Part shown: in pieces, positions 19,479 to 28,603 of the stretch
Layout: the number at the start of each line of letters is the position of its first letter
Position numbering within the stretch: the stretch's first letter is position 1
DNA from: Candidatus Dechloromonas phosphorivorans
GTDB lineage: Bacteria > Pseudomonadota > Gammaproteobacteria > Burkholderiales > Rhodocyclaceae
Reading direction: 5' to 3'
Assembly: GCA_016714975.1 (NCBI GenBank)
Contig: JADKBR010000021.1
Span: forward strand, 131,036-195,035
Length of the DNA stretch: 64,000 nt
The notes under the pieces: generated by a model
The model's input: the letters and a program-made list of their open reading frames with translations, nothing else
What the model was told of the DNA's origin: nothing
Database searches by the model: none
Made by a program: the position numbers and the translations under genes

Positions 19479-20704
19479 TGAAGCCAGTCAGGAAGTCGGC
19501 AAAACTCGCCAACGTCTGCTACGACATCCGCGGCCCCGTGCTGCAGAAAGCCAGGCAGATGGAGGAGGAGGGTCACAAGATCATCAAGCTGAACATCGGC
19601 AATCTGGCCGCCTTCGGCTTCGATTCACCCGAGGAAATCCAGCAGGACATCATCCGCAACCTCCCCAGTGCCGCCGGCTATACCGATTCGAAGGGAATCT
19701 TTTCCGCGCGCAAGGCAATCATGCATTACTGCCAGCAGAAGCGCATCAAGGGTGTGACGCTGGAAGACATCTATGTCGGCAACGGTGTCTCGGAACTCAT
19801 CGCCATGGCGATGAATGCGCTGCTCAACGATGGCGACGAAGTGCTCGTTCCGGCGCCGGATTATCCGCTGTGGACGGCGGCGATCAGCCTTTCCGGCGGG
19901 ACACCGAAGCACTACCTGTGCGACGAGAACAATGGCTGGCTGCCCGACCTCGCCGACATTCGCAGCAAGATCAATCGGCGAACGCGAGCCATCGTTGTCA
20001 TCAATCCCAACAATCCGACCGGTGCGCTCTACCCCGATGAGTTGCTCCGGGAAATCATCGACATTGCCCGCAAGCACCAGCTCATCATCTATTCAGACGA
20101 GATTTACGACAAGGTCCTTTACGACGGTGCCAAGCACACGGCGATCGCGTCACTTTCGGAAGATGTGCTGACCATCACCTTCAATGGCTTGTCGAAAAAC
20201 TACCGCTCCTGCGGTTATCGAGCCGGCTGGCTGGTGGTTTCCGGCGACAAACGGCATGCCCAGGACTACATCGAAGGACTCGACATGCTGGCGTCGATGC
20301 GCCTGTGCGCCAACGCGCCGGGGCAGCATGGCATCCAGACGGCGCTTGGCGGTTACCAGAGCATCGACGACCTGGTCGCCGAGGGCGGACGCATGCGGCG
20401 CCAGCGCGATGTGGCTTACGAACTGCTCAGTGCCATCCCCGGCGTCACCTGTGTCAAGCCCAAGGCCACCCTGTACTTGTTTCCCCGCCTCGATCCCAAA
20501 GTCTATCCGATCAAAGATGACCAGCAGTTCATTTCCGAGCTGCTGCAGGAGGAAAAGGTTCTTCTGGTTCAGGGCAGCGGCTTCAACTGGCCGCATCCCG
20601 ATCATTTCCGCCTGGTTTTCCTGCCGCACGAGGACGACCTGCGGGAGGCAATCGGCCGCATCGCCCGATTTCTTGAAAATTATCGTAAACGTTACTCAAC
20701 CTGA
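19478..20704 (+). CDS. alaA: PLP-dependent alanine transaminase AlaA
   Basis: A 408-residue class I/II aminotransferase. The N-terminal SAKLANVCYDIRGPVLQKA and NIGNLAAFGFDSPEEI are hallmarks of AlaA (YfbQ), a main glutamate-pyruvate transaminase. The PLP-binding lysine is in NGLSKNYRSCGYRAGW and the substrate arginine near the C-terminus is in HFRLVFLPHEDD. The ATG at 19478 shares one base with the alaC stop; the TTG one codon earlier is less likely. hom starts 13 bases after its stop. Having both AlaA and AlaC adjacent is uncommon in enterics, where they are separate. Confidence 0.88.
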   Translation: MKPVRKSAKLANVCYDIRGPVLQKARQMEEEGHKIIKLNIGNLAAFGFDSPEEIQQDIIRNLPSAAGYTDSKGIFSARKAIMHYCQQKRIKGVTLEDIYVGNGVSELIAMAMNALLNDGDEVLVPAPDYPLWTAAISLSGGTPKHYLCDENNGWLPDLADIRSKINRRTRAIVVINPNNPTGALYPDELLREIIDIARKHQLIIYSDEIYDKVLYDGAKHTAIASLSEDVLTITFNGLSKNYRSCGYRAGWLVVSGDKRHAQDYIEGLDMLASMRLCANAPGQHGIQTALGGYQSIDDLVAEGGRMRRQRDVAYELLSAIPGVTCVKPKATLYLFPRLDPKVYPIKDDQQFISELLQEEKVLLVQGSGFNWPHPDHFRLVFLPHEDDLREAIGRIARFLENYRKRYST

Positions 20705-20717
20705 GCAAATTCCGAAA

Positions 20718-22028
20718 ATGAAACCTATCAATGTTGGCCTCATCGGCATCGGCACCGTCGGTGGTGGCACCTGGACCGTTCTCAACCGCAATGCTGAGGA
20801 GATTACCCGGCGTGCCGGGCGCCCGATTCGCATCACAGCCGTCGCCGACCGGGATGTCGAACTCACCAAGAAGATTACCGCAGGTGCCGCTCGCGTGACC
20901 GACGATCCCTTCGCGCTGGTCAACGACCCGGAAATCGACATCATCGTTGAACTGATCGGTGGCTACACTGTTGCCAAGGACGTGGTGATGCAGTCCATCG
21001 CCAACGGCAAGCATGTGGTGACGGCCAACAAGGCGCTGCTTGCCTTGCATGGCACAGAAATCTTTACCGCCGCCCAGGAGAAGGGCGTCATGGTCGCCTT
21101 CGAAGCGGCTGTTGCCGGCGGTATCCCGATCATCAAGGCGTTGCGCGAAGGCCTGACCGCCAACCGCATCGAATGGGCGGCCGGCATCATCAACGGCACG
21201 ACCAACTTCATTCTGTCAGAAATGCGCGACAAGGGCCTGTCCTTCGACGACGTGCTCAAGGAAGCCCAGCGCCTCGGTTATGCTGAAGCCGATCCGACTT
21301 TTGACATCGAGGGCGTGGATGCTGCGCATAAAGCGACGCTGATTTCCGCTATTGCTTTTGGCATTCCGGTGCAGTTCGACAAGGCCTACATCGAGGGCAT
21401 CACTAAGCTTGAAGCGTCGGACATCAAGTACGCCGAGCAACTCGGCTATCGCATCAAGCTGCTCGGCATCGCCAAGCGCCGCAGCAATGGCGTGGAACTG
21501 CGTGTCCATCCGACCTTGATCCCGGCCAAGCGCTTGCTGGCTAACGTCGAGGGAGCGATGAATGCCGTCATGGTCAAGGGCGACGCCGTCGGCACTACGC
21601 TCTACTATGGCAAGGGGGCCGGGGCCGAGCCGACCGCGTCATCCGTGATTGCCGATCTGGTCGACGTCACCCGTCTGGCCACGGCCGACGCCGCGCACCG
21701 CGTCCCGCACCTTGCCTTCCAGCCAGATGCCATGTCCACGTTGCCGATTCTGCCCATGAGTGAAGTCGAGACCGGCAACTACCTGCGCCTGCGGGTCGAG
21801 GACAGGCCGGGTGTGCTGGCCGACGTGACCCGGATTCTGGCCGACCAGGGCATCTCGATCGACGCCATGCTGCAGCGTGAGCCGGCGGAAGGCGAGGGTG
21901 AAGCCGACATCATTATCCTGACCCACGTTTGCAAGGAGAGCTGTGCCGATACGGCGATCGCAAGGATTGAGGCACTGCCCGCCCAGAAAGGCAAGGTCAA
22001 GCGCATTCGTCTTGAAGAACTGCAGTAG
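20718..22028 (+). CDS. hom: Homoserine dehydrogenase
   Basis: A 436-residue monofunctional homoserine dehydrogenase reducing aspartate semialdehyde to homoserine for threonine and methionine. The N-terminal Rossmann motif is GIGTVGGG, the catalytic-domain signature is AAGIINGTTNFILSEM and FEAAVAGGIPIIK, and the C-terminal ACT domain (about residues 350-435, NYLRLRVEDRPGVLADVTRI) allows feedback by threonine. The reading frame is open far upstream inside alaA, but ATG 20718 is the family start. thrC, usually next in Betaproteobacteria, is absent; a terminator follows directly. Confidence 0.95.
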   Translation: MKPINVGLIGIGTVGGGTWTVLNRNAEEITRRAGRPIRITAVADRDVELTKKITAGAARVTDDPFALVNDPEIDIIVELIGGYTVAKDVVMQSIANGKHVVTANKALLALHGTEIFTAAQEKGVMVAFEAAVAGGIPIIKALREGLTANRIEWAAGIINGTTNFILSEMRDKGLSFDDVLKEAQRLGYAEADPTFDIEGVDAAHKATLISAIAFGIPVQFDKAYIEGITKLEASDIKYAEQLGYRIKLLGIAKRRSNGVELRVHPTLIPAKRLLANVEGAMNAVMVKGDAVGTTLYYGKGAGAEPTASSVIADLVDVTRLATADAAHRVPHLAFQPDAMSTLPILPMSEVETGNYLRLRVEDRPGVLADVTRILADQGISIDAMLQREPAEGEGEADIIILTHVCKESCADTAIARIEALPAQKGKVKRIRLEELQ

Positions 22029-22051
22029 GCGGTTCTGCGCCTCGGTCTGCA

Positions 22052-22076
22052 AACGGGGGCCTTGGCCCCCGTTTTT
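22052..22076 (+). terminator. Rho-independent terminator after hom
   Basis: AACGGGGGCC-TT-GGCCCCCGTT followed by TTT closes the alaC-alaA-hom operon. Confidence 0.85.
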
Positions 22077-22163
22077 GTGGGGGATTGCCGAGATGCATCA
22101 AGGAAAGCCGAAAGCGCGCGCACCAGAATCAGCCTTCCCGTTCGCGATCTCTGAGGAGCCACC

Positions 22164-22430
22164 ATGCAACCCGTTCATGCCTGTAACCACACAACCCCGG
22201 AAGCGCTTTATCCGTTCGATGCGCGCGGCATTGCCAAGCGTTTTCGTCATGCTGCCATCTTTGGCGCACTGGATGCGCTGATTCCGGGCGAAACCATGCG
22301 CTTTTGCAACGATCACGACCCGCTGCCGCTGCTGGCCCAGTTGCAGGCCCGTTACGGCGAGCGCCTGAACATCGAGTACAGGCAACGCGAACCGGGTGCC
22401 ATCGTGATCGACTTTGCCATTGTGACCTGA
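22164..22430 (+). CDS. DUF2249 domain protein
   Basis: An 88-residue protein of the DUF2249 (TusA-like fold) family. It has the conserved LDARG-like block (YPFDARGIAKRFRHAAIFGALDALIPGE), then NDHDPLPLLAQLQARYGE near the middle and a short C-terminal strand. In other Proteobacteria DUF2249 proteins sit beside hemerythrin, NnrS-type or oxidase-like genes and are thought to be linked to nitrogen-oxide metabolism; none is biochemically fixed. Its stop is followed with no gap by the TTG of the membrane protein, so the two are translationally coupled. Confidence 0.85.
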   Translation: MQPVHACNHTTPEALYPFDARGIAKRFRHAAIFGALDALIPGETMRFCNDHDPLPLLAQLQARYGERLNIEYRQREPGAIVIDFAIVT

Positions 22431-23576
22431 TTGCTGACCACCGCGAGCCTCACCCTCGTTGCGCTTTTCTGCAGCGCTGCGCTTGCTTTGAGCGGAATGG
22501 GCTCGCCGCCGGCCGTGGCGCATCTGGCGTTTGCGGTCGCGATCTTGCCGTTGATTCTTGCGGCGATTAGCCATTTTGTCCCGGTGCTGACGCGAACCGG
22601 CGATCCCGCGCCGGCGATCTCCCGTTTGCCATTCGCCGCCCAAGTTGCCGGACTGGCCGCGGTTCTGGCGATGCAGGGGACAGTTCCGCGCTGGCTCCTG
22701 CCGCTGGCCGCTGCGGTCGACATCGTTTTGGCCGGTCTTTTGCTCGACTGGGCCGCAAGCCGGGCGCGCGCCGCACTGGATTCGCCCCATCCGGGCTGGC
22801 GCTGGTATGGCGCAGCGCTGGGCTGCCTGATGATGGCCTTGCTGGCGGTTCTGCTGATGGAAATCTGTCCCGCGTACCGGAACGCATTGCGCATTTTTCA
22901 CTTGCATCTCAACGTACTCGGCCTGGTCGGACTGGCAGCACTCGGAACCTTGCCGGTCCTCTTGCCGACGGCGCTCCAGATGCGCGATCCAGAATCTGGC
23001 AGTTGGCTGCGCCGCCAGCTCTGGCTGGTTGCCGGAGGGGCGCTGGTGGTTGCCACCGGTGCCGCAGTCGCCTGGGAATTTGCCGTGGCGGGCGCGGCTC
23101 TGATGATGGTCGCCGGGCTCGGTCTGCTCAGCCAATGGATCAGGCGCTTCGGAATCGGTCAATTGCTCGGCGACGGGGTTTCGGCATCACTCCTGGCCGC
23201 GCTGCTTGGCTTGTGCTTGACGCTCGTGGCCGGTGTCGCTCACGGAACTGGTTTGTCCGCGGCCCGGCCTGACCTGCTTGTTTGGAGTGTCGCCTTTCTG
23301 CTGCCACTGGTCAGCGGGGCGCTGAGCCAGTTGCTACCGGTCTGGCGCTGGCCGGGGCCGGTAACTCCGGCGCGCCTCCAGATGCGCCAGAAGCTCGCCG
23401 CCAATGGTCGCTGGCGGAGTGGTTTGTGGCTCGCTTCGGGCGGCGCATTCCTCGCAGGCCTGGATGCCGCCGCGAGTTTCATGCTGGCCAGCGGTTTATT
23501 GCTCTTCGCTGCCAGTCTGCTGCAGGCCGTGCGCGTATCGCACCCCTTGGCCCAAGAGCACGTCGAGGGTGGTTGA
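22431..23576 (+). CDS. Polytopic membrane protein, NnrS/heme-copper-oxidase-like
   Basis: A 381-residue protein with about twelve hydrophobic helices. Two histidine-bearing segments stand out: AAISHFVPVLTRTG after helix 2 and RIFHLHLNVLGLVG at helix 6. This gives the look of NnrS or of an oxidase subunit I relative with heme-ligand histidines. Coupling to a DUF2249 gene supports a nitrogen-oxide or respiratory role, as an inference. The start is a TTG directly after the DUF2249 stop (TGATTG); no ATG gives the first helix. I cannot separate NnrS from other 12-TM oxidase-like families by eye. Confidence 0.7.
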   Translation: MLTTASLTLVALFCSAALALSGMGSPPAVAHLAFAVAILPLILAAISHFVPVLTRTGDPAPAISRLPFAAQVAGLAAVLAMQGTVPRWLLPLAAAVDIVLAGLLLDWAASRARAALDSPHPGWRWYGAALGCLMMALLAVLLMEICPAYRNALRIFHLHLNVLGLVGLAALGTLPVLLPTALQMRDPESGSWLRRQLWLVAGGALVVATGAAVAWEFAVAGAALMMVAGLGLLSQWIRRFGIGQLLGDGVSASLLAALLGLCLTLVAGVAHGTGLSAARPDLLVWSVAFLLPLVSGALSQLLPVWRWPGPVTPARLQMRQKLAANGRWRSGLWLASGGAFLAGLDAAASFMLASGLLLFAASLLQAVRVSHPLAQEHVEGG

Positions 23577-23822
23577 ACTCTGTATGGCAACAGCTTGCGC
23601 AAACATCGCAAACCGCAGGGGGAATCCTCTTACATTCAATGAGGTATTACAGGGGCCTTAAACTGCGCTGAATTAGCGTCCGCTCTTGAGTCTTGTCGAG
23701 AGGCAACAACGACGTTGCTGGAAGCGTTTGCCCAGGACGACGGGAGGCCTGGGGAAGCTCGGTCAAGATTCCGTGCAGTTCAATACCCAGAAAAAACCTT
23801 GAGCGGCGATTTCGATGGCTTG
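23577..23822. other. Intergenic region between convergent genes
   Basis: 246 bases between the 12-TM protein gene and the DUF1631 gene, which converge here. No gene, clear terminator or repeat was recognised. Confidence 0.5.
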
Positions 23823-26033
23823 TCAAGCGGCCTTCAGCGTTTCCAGGGCGTTTCTAACAGCGCGGTCGAATATCGGTTCTACGGCCAGGATGGAAGCCTC
23901 GCCACGCTCAATCTGTAGCGCCAGCGCTTCTGGCGACACCGACATTGCTTGTGGTGATTGAGGGCTAGTCAGAAGCAGGATTCCACGCTGCGGACTGACC
24001 CAGGACAGTCGAAAACGCAATGGACCCTTCTCGGCATTGGAGAATTCAAGCCAATCGCCCCGCTGAAGTCTTGCCACCGAGGACTGAGCGTGATTGCTGT
24101 GCAACGAGGGTGGCGGTAGAGCACCAGGCGAGAGAAAGATCCGTTCCAAATGGGTTTCGCCGCACTCAACACGTTCGCTGGTGATCCGAACAGGGACAGG
24201 GTCCGCTTCCGGCAGGTGAAGCCTCGAATCCGTTACCAGCGGCACCGCACCGCGCAGTACCCCCGCATGCAGAGTGAACAACTTGTCAATGAGGGCGAGG
24301 CGACGCTCATCTGCCACCTTCAGATCTTCCAGGCACACGTGAATCCTGCGAACCAAAGTCGGCAGCCGGGCAGCGAGACACCTGCGGCTATGCACATCCG
24401 ATTGTGGTTGCACGCTCGCTACCAAGTCACTCATGGTGCTCATGGCAACCCCCCAAGCCGCTTCGTCCCCGCTCAGATGTTCCCGAATGAGCAACATGCG
24501 CCATTCCTGGTTAAGTAGATCGGTCACAACAGGCGGTAGCGACATGGTCAGCCACGGAGCGATGGCTTCGTCGGCGGCCAGCGATGCCAGTTCCCGACGT
24601 TCCTGCTGAGTTACAAGTGGGGCCGCCTGCACTGCCCGCGCATCAGCTGCGGCCTCTTGCCCGTCGAGGAAAGTGTTCAGTTCAACACAGAGCAGATCGA
24701 ACAGACTGGTATCTTGGGTAAATTCCTTTTGCAGCCGGTCGATGATTTCCGCGATACAAGCGTAAAGTGGATCGCCGTGACCCGCCTCCGGGCCGCAGCG
24801 CACGGCTGCACGGGAAATTCCTTCGAGAAGGCGCCGGGCCGGATGAGCTCTGCTGGAAAAGAATGTCCTGTCCAGCATCGCGACTTTCAGCACGGGAATC
24901 TGTAAGCGCGCAACCAAAACCTTGAGCGGATCCGAGATGGAATCATCGCCAAAGATGAAGTCAAACAAGGTTGCGACAATATCCACCGTCACCGCATGGA
25001 GATGCTCCAGGCTTTGGCCAGTGTCGCTGGCACGAAACTCCCGTAACACGTTGACCAGTGATTGGCCAGCTGCCTGAATGGGCGCCACTCTTTGCAGGGA
25101 ATGCAGGGAGGACATGACCTGTTCCATGGCCACGGGCATCTGTCCAGGGCTGACTTCCAGTCGAGACAAACCGGTTGCGAGCTCGCCGATGCCACGACTC
25201 ATCGGCGAACCGACCGCATTCCCTGCGCCGTTTGCCGTCCCATTTACTGGCTGCGCCGTCACGAGTCCTTGCAAGAGAGCAAAGATGTCGGCAGTTTCGG
25301 CAACGCTTTCTGCGTGGTCAGACTGCTTCTTGTCGGTTGCCGGCGGGGTGTAACTGCGCCGGAGCTTCGGTAGCACGCCGCGGCCAATCAAGAAATCATT
25401 TAGACGACGAATCGGCGTACCAAACGCTTCGACCGCATGGCGCTCGATGGCACGGAGAAGTTCCACTCGCGCCATGCCGACAACCCCGGCATCCAGGAAA
25501 GCCATATCCAGCGACCGGGCTATGAAATCCTCTAATGGCCAATTCCCTTCGGCCTGTCCGGAAAGAGAAGCTAGCCGACGTCCAGCACCGAACAGGTTTT
25601 CGTCGCAATCCCCACGAAGGCGGGCCGCGATTGCCTTGACAGCCAGTTCCTGATCTATTGCGCCGAAATCAAGCAACTGCAGTTCTTCCGCGTCACCGAT
25701 GTGCCGGGGTGACTTGCTCTTGTCGGCTGGGTGGAGTTCTTGCCTGCACAGTTCTAACCATTTGGCAACAAGGACACCCTCAAGGCGGAGCGCCTTGCCA
25801 CGGATCAGGTCTCTTGTGCCGTAAAAAAGCTCACGATCGGAACGTCCCAGTGCGACATCGCCACGCGCAAGAAGCTCCTCCACGAGCGTCGGCAGCAGGG
25901 AACGGAAGGCCTCACGGAGCTCTTGGGCCATGAGATCCCGTGCCTTCACTAGAATCTGAGAGCGCCCAAAATCCGGAGTCGAATCACGGACTCCGTCCGG
26001 AAACATGATCACGTTGTCGACTGGAACAGCCAT
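23823..26033 (-). CDS. DUF1631 family protein, under a c-di-GMP riboswitch
   Basis: A 736-residue protein of the DUF1631 family, common in Beta- and Gammaproteobacteria and of unknown function. It is mostly helical and soluble. The conserved C-terminus has GDWLEFSNAEKGPLRFRLSWVSPQRGILLLTS followed by PIFDRAVRNALETL. This beta-rich part resembles a PilZ-like barrel, but I see no RxxxR signature before it. ATG 26033 is supported by AAGGAG nine bases upstream. A c-di-GMP-I riboswitch lies about 165 bases upstream on the same strand, tying expression to the second messenger that controls motility and matrix production. Confidence 0.85.
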   Translation of the reverse strand: MAVPVDNVIMFPDGVRDSTPDFGRSQILVKARDLMAQELREAFRSLLPTLVEELLARGDVALGRSDRELFYGTRDLIRGKALRLEGVLVAKWLELCRQELHPADKSKSPRHIGDAEELQLLDFGAIDQELAVKAIAARLRGDCDENLFGAGRRLASLSGQAEGNWPLEDFIARSLDMAFLDAGVVGMARVELLRAIERHAVEAFGTPIRRLNDFLIGRGVLPKLRRSYTPPATDKKQSDHAESVAETADIFALLQGLVTAQPVNGTANGAGNAVGSPMSRGIGELATGLSRLEVSPGQMPVAMEQVMSSLHSLQRVAPIQAAGQSLVNVLREFRASDTGQSLEHLHAVTVDIVATLFDFIFGDDSISDPLKVLVARLQIPVLKVAMLDRTFFSSRAHPARRLLEGISRAAVRCGPEAGHGDPLYACIAEIIDRLQKEFTQDTSLFDLLCVELNTFLDGQEAAADARAVQAAPLVTQQERRELASLAADEAIAPWLTMSLPPVVTDLLNQEWRMLLIREHLSGDEAAWGVAMSTMSDLVASVQPQSDVHSRRCLAARLPTLVRRIHVCLEDLKVADERRLALIDKLFTLHAGVLRGAVPLVTDSRLHLPEADPVPVRITSERVECGETHLERIFLSPGALPPPSLHSNHAQSSVARLQRGDWLEFSNAEKGPLRFRLSWVSPQRGILLLTSPQSPQAMSVSPEALALQIERGEASILAVEPIFDRAVRNALETLKAA

Positions 26034-26198
26034 CGCCGATTCTCCTTGCTGGTAGCACCAAAACACCCCATCAAACCGCAAATCTATCGGGCTGGCGCAA
26101 ACCACTCACTGAGCAGGAAAAACCGCTTGGGAAACTCGACGGGCTGATCATGCACTACGAACTCACAATGGAGCTTCGTGTACCCGATATGACCTCAG

Positions 26199-26295
26199 TT
26201 AGCCTGGCGGCCCCGCTATCCTTGGAAACGGCATCTTGCCCATTTCCTTTAGACCGGTGACTTTGCGTCCCCGTCTTTCGACGGGTTTGCCTTTT
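26199..26295 (-). promoter_or_regulatory. c-di-GMP-I (GEMM) riboswitch aptamer
   Basis: Read on the minus strand, the sequence has the GEMM-I core in order. GGCAAACC comes first, then a stem capped by a GAAA tetraloop (CGTC-GAAA-GACG), then GGGGACGCAAAG with the ligand-binding G. ACCGG-CTAAAGG follows, then a second stem (GAAATGGGCA...TTTCC region) with CCAAGGAT as tetraloop-receptor side, and AGCGGGG-CCGCC at the 3' end. It lies between the HDOD gene end (26335) and the DUF1631 start (26033). The long stretch after the aptamer could hold the expression platform; I could not fix whether it acts on transcription or translation. Confidence 0.85.
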
Positions 26296-26334
26296 TTCAG
26301 CTACATATTACACGATGAATCTAACTTGAAACTC

Positions 26335-27132
26335 TCAATAAAGCAAGGCCTTTGTAAGAGCCTCCATGTCCTCTGCAGATTCTTCCAGAATCTCACCCGG
26401 AAGAGATGCAGTATCAGAAACGTCTGACTGCGAAGTGGTCTCACCCCGTTGCAGCGGCGAAAGAATCGGGGTCAGGCGATTTGCCAAGGCGAGAAAATCG
26501 GGCAGGCCGGAAGGTGGGAAGTTGATGGGTCTCGGCTGCCAGAGAGCTTCAACCGCATCCACGACCTCGTCTGGCACGGCCAGCGCCTTCAACACGGCGC
26601 GGCCGAGCGTCATCTCGGTCTGCAGCGAAAGCATGCCTGGGTCCGCAAAGAGATCAGGGTAGGCGTCGACTCGCGAGATCAAGTAGAAGTTACCAACCTC
26701 ATGGACCATGCCGGCAAAGAGCGCTCTGTCGGCCAACGGGCGCATGAATCTGAGGGCCAACACGTTGGCAAGCGCGGCCACATGTGCCGAGTGCTCCCAG
26801 AGTCGCTCCGATAGCAGCTGACATTCTGGCGACTGTGAGTTGCCAGCCATCTGGCGCATTACCACGGCAGTGGCGAGCGCCTTAACAAACCTGATTCCGA
26901 GGCGACCAATCGCATTGCGAACATCCGAAACAGGCCCGCCACGGTTGAAAACCACAGAATTGGCCAAGGCAACCACGCGCGCAGCGAGGAATGGCTCTGC
27001 CTGGACAAGTTGCGCCGCATCCCCCAAATTCAGATCTGGGTTCTCTAGTGCAAGGCGAACTCGAATCGCAACGTCGGCGTGGGTCGGAAAAACAACCTCA
27101 CCGCGGCCGACTTCGGCGATGATCCTGTCCAA
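26335..27132 (-). CDS. HDOD domain protein
   Basis: A 265-residue single-domain HDOD protein, an HD-related fold without the HD metal residues, used in bacterial signalling. Typical blocks are FPTHADVAIRVRLALENPD, AEPFLAARVVALANSV, and IGRLGIRFVKALATAVVMRQM, then ADRALFAGMVHEVGNFYLI. The last about 40 residues are a Ser/Glu-rich tail. No ATG fits; the TTG at 27132 starts the conserved LDRIIAEVGRGEVVFP block and is taken as start. It precedes the riboswitch and DUF1631 gene on the same strand, so a shared signalling role is plausible. Confidence 0.85.
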   Translation of the reverse strand: MDRIIAEVGRGEVVFPTHADVAIRVRLALENPDLNLGDAAQLVQAEPFLAARVVALANSVVFNRGGPVSDVRNAIGRLGIRFVKALATAVVMRQMAGNSQSPECQLLSERLWEHSAHVAALANVLALRFMRPLADRALFAGMVHEVGNFYLISRVDAYPDLFADPGMLSLQTEMTLGRAVLKALAVPDEVVDAVEALWQPRPINFPPSGLPDFLALANRLTPILSPLQRGETTSQSDVSDTASLPGEILEESAEDMEALTKALLY

Positions 27133-27329
27133 GGTATTTATGGCGAGGACTCCACACGTGGAAAAACAAGACAGGTGCAGTCTACATCAGGCCGTCCTGC
27201 TCGCCAACCTGCGCCGGATGGTCGCTGGTTTCTAGAGCTGTCTGATTCGCCCGCAAGGGCAAGCGCGGGTGAGAGCAGCACAGAGCGTCTGTCAGGTGGT
27301 GCTGCCGCTGCCGGCGAATCGCTTGCTGA

Positions 27330-28574
27330 TCAGACCAGCACTTCGACGGGTGCCGGATGACCGAGAAAGCCATGCGGGCTGGCGCTGGCGCCGTAGGCTC
27401 CGGACTGGTAAATCACAACCAGATCCCCGGATTGAGCTACTGCAAGCTCCATCCGGTCGGCAAGCAGGTCAAGTGGTGTGCACAATGGGCCGACCACGGA
27501 AGCTGTCTCGCGCTGACCCTGGGCCATCCGGTTGCCGATGGCGACCGGGTAATTCTTGCGGATGACCTGCCCAAAGTTTCCGGATGCCGATAGATGGTGG
27601 TTCAGCCCGCCATCGATGACGAGGTAGATCTGCCCCCTTGATATCTTGCGGTCGACCACGCTGGCGACGTAAATCCCGGCTTCACCCACTAGAAAGCGAC
27701 CGAGTTCGATGACCAGACTTGCCTCAGGCATGTCCCGTCCCGCACGCTCGGCCAGACGGTCGAGATTTTCGCCGATTGGGGCCAGGTCAAGTCGCTGTTC
27801 GCCAGGGAAGTAGGGAATTCCGAATCCTCCGCCAAGGTTGAGGAAGCGCACCGGCGACGGGGCTTCGGCCGCAAGGCGCAGTGCCAGCTCATAGGATTTC
27901 TGCTGAGCCTCGCAGATCGATTCGGCGCGCAGGTTCTGCGAGCCGGCAAACAGATGAAACCCCTCGAATGCCAGGCCCGCACGCCCGACCTCGGCCAGCA
28001 GTTCGGGGACTTGTTCCGCATCGACGCCGAACTGCTTGGGTCCGCCGCCCATCTTCATGCCGGATCCCTTAAGCTCAAAATCCGGGTTGACGCGAACAGC
28101 TACCCTTGCAGGAAGGCCAAGTTCGTCCGATATCAAGGCTAACTCGCGAACTTCGCGGAAGGATTCAATGTTGATCAGAACTCTGGCCGCTACTGCTTGG
28201 GCCAGTTCTCCGCTGCGCTTTCCGGGGCCGGCGAAACTGATCTCGGCCGGATCGGCGCCGGCATCGAGCGCAACCTTCAACTCGCCACCTGACGCGACGT
28301 CGATGCCATCGACGAGACCGGCCATGACCCCGACAAGTGCCGGCATCGGGTTGGCCTTCATCGCATAGTGCAGCTTGATCGTTTTCGGCAGCGCTGCGCG
28401 CAACTCGGCAACGCGAGACCTCAACAACTGCCGGTCATAGGCATAAAAGGGCGTCTGGCCGACGCGGGCAGCAAGGCGTTGCAGAGTGATGCCGCCAACC
28501 AGAAGCTGGCCATCGGCCGTCGCGAATTGATTCATCGGCGCATGGACGGGAAGCGGGCGTTCAGAAACGGACAT
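27330..28574 (-). CDS. Pyridoxal-dependent decarboxylase, exosortase A system-associated
   Basis: About 414 residues of alanine-racemase-fold type III decarboxylase. The PLP lysine is in LHYAMKANPMP, the glycine loop is in LNLGGGFGIPYFPGE, and the C-terminal half supplies GPLCTPLD and YQSGAYGASASPHGF. It resembles LysA but belongs to the XrtA/PEP-CTERM locus family by its pairing with the acyl-CoA ligase gene, which it follows by about 30 bases. The substrate is not known. Start: ATG 28574 has GGAG eleven bases upstream; ATG 28583 is too close to it. A role in exopolysaccharide or surface-lipid precursor synthesis is inferred from context. Confidence 0.88.
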   Translation of the reverse strand: MSVSERPLPVHAPMNQFATADGQLLVGGITLQRLAARVGQTPFYAYDRQLLRSRVAELRAALPKTIKLHYAMKANPMPALVGVMAGLVDGIDVASGGELKVALDAGADPAEISFAGPGKRSGELAQAVAARVLINIESFREVRELALISDELGLPARVAVRVNPDFELKGSGMKMGGGPKQFGVDAEQVPELLAEVGRAGLAFEGFHLFAGSQNLRAESICEAQQKSYELALRLAAEAPSPVRFLNLGGGFGIPYFPGEQRLDLAPIGENLDRLAERAGRDMPEASLVIELGRFLVGEAGIYVASVVDRKISRGQIYLVIDGGLNHHLSASGNFGQVIRKNYPVAIGNRMAQGQRETASVVGPLCTPLDLLADRMELAVAQSGDLVVIYQSGAYGASASPHGFLGHPAPVEVLV

Positions 28575-28603
28575 TGATTGCATTTCTCCGGAAACGGCTG
28601 GTA

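Noticed and set aside
22098..23162. A 354-codon minus-strand frame opposite DUF2249 and the 12-TM gene
   Set aside because: Antisense shadow with Gln/Arg/His bias; the plus-strand genes are well supported.
27330..28574. Diaminopimelate decarboxylase (lysA)
   Set aside because: The fold is shared, but pairing with the acyl-CoA ligase and the XrtA context fits the exosortase-associated subgroup better.
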